This document shows, in pieces, positions 57,184-64,000 of a stretch of 64,000 nt of DNA. This DNA comes from Poseidonocella sp. HB161398. Lineage in GTDB: Bacteria; Pseudomonadota; Alphaproteobacteria; Rhodobacterales; Rhodobacteraceae. Numbering within the stretch: the first letter of the stretch is position 1; the number at the start of each line of letters is the position of its first letter. The stretch is taken from the NCBI RefSeq assembly GCF_005870025.1, contig NZ_VATA01000017.1, forward strand, positions 62,001 through 126,000, read 5' to 3'. The notes under the pieces are model-generated. The model did not search any database, was not told the origin of the DNA, and saw nothing but the letters and a program-made list of their open reading frames with translations. The translations under genes and the position numbers were made by a program.

Positions 57184-57819
57184 ATGATGGATCTGTCAAC
57201 GATAGCGATGTTCTCTCTCGCGGCCCTCGCCCTGGCCTCGACACCCGGGCCGGACATGCTGCTGATCGCGTCGCGCAGCGCGGCCGAGGGCCGTGTCGCC
57301 GGGCTGGCGACCTGGGCCGGGATTGCCGCGGGCACCTATTGCCACGCGGCGGCGGCGGCCTTCGGCCTGTCGCAGCTCTTCCTGGCGGTGCCCGCCGCCT
57401 ACGACCTCGTGCGGTGGGCGGGCGCGGCCTATCTCCTCTATCTCGCCTGGAAGGCCGTCACGTCCGGCAGGTCGTCCGCGAACACGGCCGCGGCGCCGCG
57501 CGGCAGGCGGTCGCTGGGGGCGATCTTCCGCCAGGGGCTGCTGACGAACCTGCTGAACCCGAAGATGGCGATTTTCGTTCTGGCGCTCTTCCCGCAATTC
57601 GTCGACCCGGATGCGGGCGCGGTCGCAGGTCAGATCCTGGTGATGGCGACGATCCTGAACCTCGTCGGCTTCGGCGTGAATGGCGCGGTGATCCTGCTGG
57701 CCAGCCGTGCAGGCGCGGTGCTGTCCGGCAGCGGCGCGATGAAGCGCCTGTCGCAATACCTGCTGGGATGCGTCTTTGCCGGATTGGCCGCCCGTCTGGC
57801 CTTCGCCGGAGAGCGCTAG
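57184..57819 (+). CDS. LysE/RhtB-family amino-acid exporter
   Basis: The 211-residue protein has six helices. LALASTPGPDMLLIASRSAAEGRVAGLATWAGIAAGTYCHAAAAAFGLS carries the family signature PGPD and the following Gly-rich helix. GLLTNLLNPKMAIFVLALFPQFV is the second LysE landmark. GGAG lies nine bases before the first of two adjacent ATG codons. It stands alone between decayed regions, so it is probably its own transcription unit. Such proteins export amino acids, homoserine lactones or related compounds; the substrate is unknown. Confidence 0.93.
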   Translation: MMDLSTIAMFSLAALALASTPGPDMLLIASRSAAEGRVAGLATWAGIAAGTYCHAAAAAFGLSQLFLAVPAAYDLVRWAGAAYLLYLAWKAVTSGRSSANTAAAPRGRRSLGAIFRQGLLTNLLNPKMAIFVLALFPQFVDPDAGAVAGQILVMATILNLVGFGVNGAVILLASRAGAVLSGSGAMKRLSQYLLGCVFAGLAARLAFAGER

Positions 57820-58629
57820 GCAGGGCCAGCAGCGCGGGGCGGCGTTCTCTTTGAATTGACCGCGTTGGGGCCGGCGGGCCGGCGGTCTCGGAGCGCCGCG
57901 CCATGCGGGCTGCCCGCAGTCGCGGGGCCTGAGCCAGAAGCGGAGAGCGTGACCGGACGGCAGCGGCCCGGTCGGCACGCGCCGCCGCAGAGATGGCCGC
58001 TGTTCGGCGGATCGCGTTTGCTCCGGTCTGTCCCGCATGCAGCGCGCCGATGCCGGACGCGACGTCCCGCACGTCGGGCGCGGCAAGGCGCATGGGCATG
58101 AGTGCGGGCATTGCGGCCATGGATCGCGCTGGAAAATGACAGCCCCCGCTGGACAGGGCCGGTCGGAATGCGACGATCGCCGTCGCGCCTGCCCCGGCTC
58201 CGCCCCGATGTCCCTTGCGCCCTGGCCGTCTCCCATCCGTCGAACGGGCCGGATCGGCAACGCGACGGCGGGACGGTCCCGGAGCAGGCTGTTTGCCCGT
58301 TCGCTCCGAAAGCCCTCCGCGCCTCTCCCGTTCCGATGCAGCCATGTAGCGGCGAGGTTCGACAGTCTGCGCGCGGCGGTCGAGCGGGCTTGCGTGTCCC
58401 GGCATCGTGGAAGCCTGGCCGCCGGATCCCGGCTTTGAAACGTCGCGGCGGGAGATGCGCCAGGGCGCATCCTCGCAACAACGTTCGGGGGCAAGCGAAG
58501 CCGTCCCGCGGGCCTCCGCAAGGCGACTGAGCCCGGGCCGGGTGCGTCCTGGCCGCCTGCGCCGCCCTGCCGCCGCGGACAGGCGCCGGTCAAGGCGCCC
58601 CCGCGCCGAGGCGGAGGGAAGCGTGCGGT
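57820..58629. other. Gap between lysE-like gene and the Na/Pi cotransporter gene
   Basis: About 800 bases where both flanking genes end. No gene is supported; translations on both strands look like noise. No terminator with a T-run is seen after either gene. Confidence 0.35.
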
Positions 58630-60327
58630 CTAGCCCGGCTGGGCCAGGCCGTCGCGCCGTCCCGGCGGCGCCGGATCGGGCTGGGTGGCCGGGCGCAGGC
58701 GCGACTCCACCAGCACCCCGCGCTCGTCGAGGATCGGATGCGCCACCGAGGCGATATGCGCATTCACCCGCTTCAGGTCGCGCAGCAGGTCGAGATGCAG
58801 CGAGCTGCTCTCCAGGCTCTCGCGCTGGCCCGCCCGCAGCCGGTCGATATGGCGCTCCGCCGAGCTGCGCTCGAGCCGCCGGACCTCGACCTTGGTCTCC
58901 ACCATCTGCCGCGCCAGCTCCAGGTCGCCGGTCGAGAACACCGTCTGCGCCGAGCGCAGGTTGTCGATGGTCAGCGTGAAGAGCGCCATGATCTCGCCAT
59001 AGCCGTCCTCGGAGAAATGCACGCTCTCGCGCGCCCGCTTGGCGACCAGCGCCGCGAGGCCCTTCTCGATGATGTCGCCGACATGCTCCAGGTTGATGGC
59101 GTAGTCGATGATGGCGATGGCGCGGCGGCTCTCGGCGTCGGACATGCCGCGGCCCAGCAGCCGGGCGAGATAGAGCTTCACCTCCTGCTGCAGGTGGTCG
59201 ATGCGCTTCTCCAGAACGCGGACCTCCTCGAGCCGCGCGGGGTCGCGGCGCCGCAGGCTCTCCATCGTCACGGCGAGCATCCGCTCGGCCAGATCGCCGA
59301 TGCGCAGCACCTCGCGGGTGGCCCCGGCCAGCGCCATGACCGGGCTGCCGAGCAGATCCTCGGCCAGGTAGAGCGGGCGTTCCTCCGGCGGGCGCGGGGC
59401 GTCCGGGACGATCCGGGCCGCCATCGCGGCAATCGCCCCGGAGAGCGGCCAGGCGGCGAGAAGCAGCGCGGCGTTGAAGGCGAGATGCAGCGCCAGCGCA
59501 TCGGGCAGCCCCGGCACGAGCCCGCCTGCGGGCAGCGGACCCGCCGCCTGCACCGCGAGGAGCGCCACCGCGGCACCGCCGCCGCGGGCCAGGAGGTTGC
59601 CGAGCGTCAGCCGCCGCGCCTCCGGCGAGCTGCCGAGGCTTGCCACCACGGCCGGCACGGCGCCGCCGACATTGGCGCCGAGGACCAGCACCAGCACCAG
59701 CCCCGGCGGCAGGCCGCCCGTGGCCGAGATCGAGGCGATCATCATCACCGCGGCCAGGCTGGAGGAGGACAGGAAGGCCAGCAGCCCGCCGAAGCACAGC
59801 GCGACGATCCAGGCGGAGTCGAGAAGCGCGATGAAGGCGCCGAGCGCGGCGGAGCTGCGCAGGGGCGCGCCGGCCAGGTCAAGGAGCTCGAGCGACAGCA
59901 GGAGCAGCCCGAGCCCGGTCAACGCCCGGCCGCCGCCGCGGCGCAGGGGCGTGCTGCCGCGTCCGGCGACCAGCCCGGCGCAGAGCGCCAGGGGCGAGAT
60001 CCAGCCCAGATGCAGCGAGACGATCACCGCCGTTACCGCCGTGCCGAGATTGGCGCCGAGCATCACCAGCTGGCCCTTGACCGGGTCGAGCAGCCGCCGC
60101 TCGGCGAAGGAGGCGGCCAGCAGTGCCGTGGCGGTCGAACTCTGCAGCGCCAGCGTCACGCCGAAGCCCGAGACGATGGCCCGGGGGCCGGTGCGGGTGC
60201 CGCCCGCCAGATAGCTCTTCAGCCCGGCGCCGAAGGCTTCGACGATGCCGGACTTGATCTGCGACAGCCCGAAGAGGAGCAGCGCGATCGCGCCGCAGAG
60301 ATTGAGGGTGACGAGCATCGCCTCCAA
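58630..60327 (-). CDS. Na/Pi-cotransporter II-related protein with PhoU-like domain
   Basis: The 565-residue protein has an N-terminal membrane half with the duplicated Na/Pi motifs (LQSSTATALLAASF near residue 60; SSSSLAAVMMIASISATGG near 190) and a C-terminal PhoU-like helical half (DLAERMLAVTMESLRRRDPARLEEVRVLEKRID; AINLEHVGDIIEKGL). Such NptA/YjbB-type proteins move phosphate, and YjbB of E. coli exports it. A TTG at 60327 has AAAGGAGG seven bases upstream, better placed than for the ATG at 60318, so TTG is preferred. It is the last gene of the operon that begins beyond the window, after two phosphatase genes, which fits control of phosphate released inside the cell. Confidence 0.88.
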   Translation of the reverse strand: MEAMLVTLNLCGAIALLLFGLSQIKSGIVEAFGAGLKSYLAGGTRTGPRAIVSGFGVTLALQSSTATALLAASFAERRLLDPVKGQLVMLGANLGTAVTAVIVSLHLGWISPLALCAGLVAGRGSTPLRRGGGRALTGLGLLLLSLELLDLAGAPLRSSAALGAFIALLDSAWIVALCFGGLLAFLSSSSLAAVMMIASISATGGLPPGLVLVLVLGANVGGAVPAVVASLGSSPEARRLTLGNLLARGGGAAVALLAVQAAGPLPAGGLVPGLPDALALHLAFNAALLLAAWPLSGAIAAMAARIVPDAPRPPEERPLYLAEDLLGSPVMALAGATREVLRIGDLAERMLAVTMESLRRRDPARLEEVRVLEKRIDHLQQEVKLYLARLLGRGMSDAESRRAIAIIDYAINLEHVGDIIEKGLAALVAKRARESVHFSEDGYGEIMALFTLTIDNLRSAQTVFSTGDLELARQMVETKVEVRRLERSSAERHIDRLRAGQRESLESSSLHLDLLRDLKRVNAHIASVAHPILDERGVLVESRLRPATQPDPAPPGRRDGLAQPG

Positions 60328-60358
60328 GGCGGGGCCTCCTTTCCGCGTTCCACCGAAA

Positions 60359-61873
60359 TCAGCCGCAGGCGGCCAGCGGCGCCGCCGCTCCGGCGGCTCC
60401 GGCCGCCGCCGCCATCTCGCCCAGGCGCGCCAGGAAGGGCGTCCAGAACGGATCGGCGGGCGCCGCGGCGCCGCTGCCTGCCAGTCCAGCATAGGCCTCG
60501 AGCCGCCCGCGGCCCAGAACATTCGCGCCGAGCGGTCCTGCGGCGCGCAGGATGTACCAGTCCGTGAGCAGTTCGCGAAGCCCGAGCCCCGCGGGCGGCG
60601 TCCAGGCGCCCGGCGGCAGCGCGCGGGCCAGCACGGCGCCAATGGGCAGCGTCCCGGCCTCCTGCCGCGCCGTCGCGGGCCATTCGCGCTGCAGGTAGCG
60701 GTGATCGAGGAGCGCGCCGACATGCGCCGCCAGGAAATCGGGATAGGTCTCTGCCAAGGGCGCATCCGCGGCCTCGGCGCGGTAGGCGGCGGCAATCGCC
60801 GGATCGCGGGGCAGCGCGGGCACGGGCACGAAGTCTGCGCGATGCGCCTCCCCCCGCCCCGAGATCACCGCATAGCCGGCCGGACAGGCGACGAGCGACG
60901 GCACGGCGATATTCGACAGCCCCCCGGCCTGATGGATGCCGCAGACATGCAGATGGCCGCTTGCATGGCAGGCGATCCCCGCCGCGGCCAGCGCGGCTGC
61001 CGCGCCGGGCGCGGGCCGCCGCCTCCGCATCGGCGGGTCGCCGAAGAGCCGCCCCTCGGCATCGCCATGATCGCCGATCGGGTCGAGCGCGGGATAGTGC
61101 GAGCAGCAGAGCAGCCAGTGCCCGCCCTCGCGCGCGCGCCGCGCCACATCGGAAATCCAGGGCAGCAGATGCGGCTTCTCCTCCGCGAGCCGCGACCAGC
61201 CGCCCTCGGCATCGGCCGTGCCGGGATCGGCCGGATCGAAGAGATTGGCGTCGATCATCAGCAGCCACAGCCCCGGCACCGGCTCGGCCAGGTAGCTCGC
61301 GTCGATCAGCCAGCGCCCGGCCCGGCTGAGATAGCGGCGCGACTCGAGCCCGGGCGCCCGGCCGAAAGGCGTCTCCCAGCGGCAGAGATCCGGCGACGGG
61401 AAATAGCCGCAATCGGCCATGGCCGTCAGCGCCTCCGCCATGGCCGCGCGCTGCATGCCGGGATGATGGACCGCACCGGGCCCCGCCGCCCCGCCGGTCA
61501 CCGTCACGATCCGCCCGTCCGGCGCCGCGAAGCCCTTTTCCAGCGGCTGCGGATGGAGCGCGGCCATGTCGTGATTGCCCGGCAGCGCGAAGACCCGCAG
61601 CCCGCGCACGCGATAGGGCGCCAGCATCGCCCGCAGCGCTGCGAGGTTCGGCATCTGGCCGTCATCGGTATAGTCGCCGAGCAGCACCAGGTCGCGGATG
61701 CCGCGCGCCTCGATATCGGCCAGCGCCCAGGCAAGCGCCGGGCCGCTTTCGTTGAAGACGCGGGTGGAGGCGCGGGTCTCGGCCCAGCTGCGCCCGGCCA
61801 GGCCCGGCAGCTCCCAGGCGTCCATCGCCTGCAGATGGGCATCGGCAATGACCGCGACGCGGTGCTCAGGCAT
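60359..61873 (-). CDS. Metallophosphoesterase
   Basis: The 504-residue calcineurin-like phosphoesterase has the metal-binding blocks in order: IADAHLQ (Asp11, His13), VLLGDYTDDGQMPN, ALPGNHDMAAL, LLCCSHYPALDP and CHASGHLHVCGIH. The N-terminal 330 residues form the catalytic domain. The remaining 170 hold a family-specific extension ending in an alanine-rich tail. There is no signal peptide, so it acts in the cytosol. It overlaps the upstream phosphatase by eight bases. Placed beside an ABC importer, it probably cleaves an imported phosphodiester or phosphomonoester. Confidence 0.9.
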   Translation of the reverse strand: MPEHRVAVIADAHLQAMDAWELPGLAGRSWAETRASTRVFNESGPALAWALADIEARGIRDLVLLGDYTDDGQMPNLAALRAMLAPYRVRGLRVFALPGNHDMAALHPQPLEKGFAAPDGRIVTVTGGAAGPGAVHHPGMQRAAMAEALTAMADCGYFPSPDLCRWETPFGRAPGLESRRYLSRAGRWLIDASYLAEPVPGLWLLMIDANLFDPADPGTADAEGGWSRLAEEKPHLLPWISDVARRAREGGHWLLCCSHYPALDPIGDHGDAEGRLFGDPPMRRRRPAPGAAAALAAAGIACHASGHLHVCGIHQAGGLSNIAVPSLVACPAGYAVISGRGEAHRADFVPVPALPRDPAIAAAYRAEAADAPLAETYPDFLAAHVGALLDHRYLQREWPATARQEAGTLPIGAVLARALPPGAWTPPAGLGLRELLTDWYILRAAGPLGANVLGRGRLEAYAGLAGSGAAAPADPFWTPFLARLGEMAAAAGAAGAAAPLAACG

Positions 61874-62474
61874 CGGCGGGGGCCCCCTCGATCCGGTCCA
61901 GCAGATCGCTGGCGCGGCGCGCGGCCTCGATCAGCATGGGCTTCGGGGTCTCGAACCATTCGTCGGGGCGCAGCTCGCGGCGGGCGCGGACATGGGCGAT
62001 GGCGGCGTCGAGATCGGGATAGCGGCCGGGATGCTGGCGGTGGAGATAGAGCGAGACCAGCGCCACCGAGCGCGACCGCCCGGCGCGGCAGTTCACCAGC
62101 ACGTTGCCGCCGGATTCGAAGGGATAGGTCGGCCGGTCGGGCATCTGCTGGTCCATCGCGCCGCAGAGCAGGAGATAGGCGCCGAGCATCATCTCGGCCG
62201 GGTTGCCATGGCCGTCGATCATGCCGAGCTTGTAGTAGCGCAGCGCGCCGTAGCCCGCCCGGGCCCGGCCGCTGCCCGCCTCCAGGATCGGCGTGGCGAC
62301 GAGGTCGATGTCGAGATTGACCGCGCAGTTGACCACCACGCGGATGCCGTGGCGCCCGAGCAGCGGCAGGTCGCGCGCCGCCTCCATCCCGCCGATATAG
62401 AGCGCCACCCCGCCCGGCCCCGCGGCGCGGTCGATCAGGCTCATGGCCGGGCGGTCATAGACCGGCGCGGTCAT
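61866..62474 (-). CDS. Dual-specificity-phosphatase-like protein
   Basis: The 202-residue protein has the cysteine-phosphatase fold. The P-loop reads VLVNCRAGRSRSVALVSLYL, with the nucleophile Cys129 and Arg135 spaced as in Cx5R. The residue before the cysteine is Asn rather than the usual His. Asp87 in GMIDGHGNP is placed like the general acid. VALYIGGMEAARDLPLLGRHGIRVVVNCAVN is the normal DSP start. It overlaps both neighbours (ATGA with the ATPase, eight bases with the metallophosphoesterase). It is likely to act on a small phosphorylated metabolite in this operon rather than on proteins. Confidence 0.88.
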   Translation of the reverse strand: MTAPVYDRPAMSLIDRAAGPGGVALYIGGMEAARDLPLLGRHGIRVVVNCAVNLDIDLVATPILEAGSGRARAGYGALRYYKLGMIDGHGNPAEMMLGAYLLLCGAMDQQMPDRPTYPFESGGNVLVNCRAGRSRSVALVSLYLHRQHPGRYPDLDAAIAHVRARRELRPDEWFETPKPMLIEAARRASDLLDRIEGAPADA

Positions 62475-63595
62475 TCCGCGGCCACCGCGACAGGGCCCGG
62501 ACCCGCGGCCAGCGCCTGGCCGGTCTCGCGGTCGAAGAGCATGACATGCCCGGGCTGCGCGTCGACCCAGACCTGCTCCTGCGGCCAGGCCTCGAGGAAG
62601 CGGGAGACGAGGCAGGTCAGCAGGCGGCCGCCCTGGCGCAGCGTGACGATGGTCTGCGAGCCGGTGGGCTGGACGACGTCGATCGCAGCCTCCATCGCGC
62701 CGGGTCCGGGCCGGTCGGAGATGCGCAGATGCTCGGGCCGGATCGCCGCCGTGACCTTGCCCGGGGCCGTGCCGCGCGGCAGGTCGACCTCCATGTCGAG
62801 CCCCTCGCCCGCCAGCCGCATGCGGCTGCCGTCGCGCCGCAGCTCGGCCTGGAAGAGGTTCACCTTGGGATCGCCGATGAATTCCGCCACGAAAAGGTTC
62901 GCCGGGCGGTGGTAGATCTCCGAGGGGCTGCCGGCCTGCTGGATGCGGCCGTCCTTCATCACCACCACCAGATCCGACATGGTCAGCGCCTCGACCTGGT
63001 CATGGGTGACGTAGATCGTCGTGGCGCCGAGGTCGCGCGACATCCGCTTCAGCTCAGTGCGCATCTCGGTGCGCAGCACCGCGTCGAGATTGCTCAGCGG
63101 TTCGTCCATCAGAAGGATGCTGTTCCTGGCCGCGATCAGCCGTGCGACGGCGACCCGCTGCTGCTGCCCGCCGGAAAGCTCGGAGGGGAAGCGGTCTTCC
63201 ATCCCGGCAAGCTGCACCTTCTCCAGCGCCTCGGCGAGCCGCGCGGAGATCTCGGCGCCGGGCAGCTTCGACTGGCGCAGCGCCAGGGTGACATTGCGGT
63301 CGACCTTCATGTTGGGCCAGAGCGCGTAGCTCTGGAAGATGAAGCCGAGCCCGCGCTTCTCGGGGGGCACGTTCTCGCCGCCGGCTTCCGAGAACATGGT
63401 CCGGCCGCCGAGGCTCAGCGTGCCGCCGCTGGGCGTTTCCAGCCCGGCGATGATCCGCAGCGTGGTGGTCTTGCCGCAGCCCGAGGGGCCCAGCAGGGTG
63501 ACGAACTGCCCCTTGGGGATCTCGAGATCGAGGGGCGGCAGCGCCAGATGCGCGCCGTAGTGCTTGGTGATGCCTCTGAGGCAGACTTCGGTCAT
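62471..63595 (-). CDS. ABC transporter ATPase of the MalK/UgpC type
   Basis: The 374-residue ATPase has Walker A GPSGCGKTTT near residue 35, signature [16 protein letters not shown] and Walker B LLMDEPLSNLDAVLR. The switch histidine lies in YVTHDQVEALTMSD, and the C-terminal TOBE/OB regulatory domain (VTAAIRPEHLRISD) is of the kind found in maltose and glycerol-3-phosphate importers. It follows a family-1 binding-protein gene. The permease genes are not in the window and probably lie beyond 64,000. Its stop overlaps the start of the DSP-like gene. Confidence 0.93.
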   Translation of the reverse strand: MTEVCLRGITKHYGAHLALPPLDLEIPKGQFVTLLGPSGCGKTTTLRIIAGLETPSGGTLSLGGRTMFSEAGGENVPPEKRGLGFIFQSYALWPNMKVDRNVTLALRQSKLPGAEISARLAEALEKVQLAGMEDRFPSELSGGQQQRVAVARLIAARNSILLMDEPLSNLDAVLRTEMRTELKRMSRDLGATTIYVTHDQVEALTMSDLVVVMKDGRIQQAGSPSEIYHRPANLFVAEFIGDPKVNLFQAELRRDGSRMRLAGEGLDMEVDLPRGTAPGKVTAAIRPEHLRISDRPGPGAMEAAIDVVQPTGSQTIVTLRQGGRLLTCLVSRFLEAWPQEQVWVDAQPGHVMLFDRETGQALAAGPGPVAVAAE

Positions 63596-63655
63596 GGGAT
63601 CCTCCTTCCGCGTCCTGGTCCCCGGGCAGCGGCAGCCGCCCGGGGCGCGATCCTG

Positions 63656-64000
63656 TCAGTAGCTGGTCTCGTAGACCCAGAAATCGGCGACCTTGGCGAC
63701 ATTGTCGCGCTGGAAGGCCGGGGTGCCCCAGATCTTCGTCACCTCGTCCCAGTTCCCGGCGCCCTCGGGGCGCGGCACGTCGCTGCGCGGCGAGAAGGTG
63801 CCGATCTTGTAGAAGGGCGCGAGGCCCAGCAGCCGGTCCGCCGTCTCGCCCTCGTCATAGGGCGGCTCGATCGCCATGTCGGGCGACAGGTCGTCCGAGC
63901 CCATCTGGAAGGCGACGAAGAGCTTCGCGGCATTGGGATGCGGCGCCATCCCGGCGATCGAGGTATAGGTCGAATAGGCGAAGACCCCGGCCGGCGCGAT
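63656..64000 (-). CDS. ABC transporter substrate-binding protein, C-terminal part (partial)
   Basis: The frame is open at the window edge and gives the last 114 residues, running AGVFAYSTYTSIAGMAPHPNAAKLFVAFQMG to a C-terminal FWVYETSY. HPNAAKLFVAF is the characteristic late helix of family-1 extracellular binding proteins (also found in Fe3+ and 2-aminoethylphosphonate receptors). It lies 60 bases before the ATPase gene and should deliver the solute for this operon. Confidence 0.8.
   Translation of the reverse strand: MAPAGVFAYSTYTSIAGMAPHPNAAKLFVAFQMGSDDLSPDMAIEPPYDEGETADRLLGLAPFYKIGTFSPRSDVPRPEGAGNWDEVTKIWGTPAFQRDNVAKVADFWVYETSY

Overview
The window is very GC-rich (roughly 70%) and reads as a chromosomal or large-replicon segment of an alphaproteobacterium, most likely of the Rhodobacteraceae/Paracoccaceae. 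The reasons are dense ATGA-overlapping operons, TRAP and polar-amino-acid ABC transporters, many LysR/GntR/RpiR regulators, a PEP/VPLPA-CTERM-like protein, and protein matches that I recall from that group. No rRNA, tRNA, CRISPR array, plasmid or phage backbone was seen.

Layout. 1-0.9 kb holds wreckage (an IS481 transposase fragment and the tail of an RND efflux pump). 0.9-6.3 kb holds a TRAP uptake operon (dctP-dctQ-dctM) divergent from a GntR regulator, a PuuE/allantoinase-like deacetylase and an Asp/Glu (hydantoin) racemase-like protein, with two matching GntR-type operators. 6.3-10.4 kb holds an aldo/keto reductase - SDR - SMP-30 lactonase operon whose lactonase is dead, with a LysR gene upstream. 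10.5-18 kb holds a Tat-exported PhoX-like phosphatase, a LysR/NAD(P)-epimerase divergent pair with a clear LysR box, a PLP decarboxylase and an all-RTX secreted protein. 18.1-25.1 kb is a complete hydantoin-utilisation operon: amino-acid-type ABC importer, N-carbamoyl-D-amino-acid hydrolase, D-hydantoinase, hydantoin racemase and LysR, behind an AT-rich palindromic control region. 25.7-28.3 kb is an AlgI (MBOAT) + AlgJ-like O-acetylation pair.

28.3-35.6 kb is a decay island: IS66 and IS5 remnants, a LysR relic, and one intact RES-Xre toxin-antitoxin pair. 35.6-39.7 kb holds Lrp/DMT exporter and SLC13 permease/AraC divergent pairs. 39.7-42.4 kb is again decayed and includes a broken peroxiredoxin facing a broken OxyR-like gene. 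42.6-44.1 kb holds a LuxR solo followed by a large palindrome and a VPLPA-CTERM-like surface protein. 44.2-51.2 kb is an RpiR-regulated oligopeptide-type ABC operon. 51.3-53.9 kb is a Cu/heavy-metal P1B ATPase with a MerR/CueR-type promoter. 53.9-57.2 kb holds a second dead IS5-family element and repeats. 57.2-57.8 kb is a LysE exporter. 58.6-64 kb is an operon that seems built to import and dephosphorylate a phosphorylated compound: binding protein, MalK-type ATPase, DSP-like phosphatase, metallophosphoesterase, and a Na/Pi-cotransporter-PhoU protein.

The most unusual signal is a family of five short palindromic repeats (29.4-30.5 kb and 55.1-55.3 kb). Their stem arms differ from copy to copy but stay complementary, and all five sit inside two different decayed IS5-family transposase genes.
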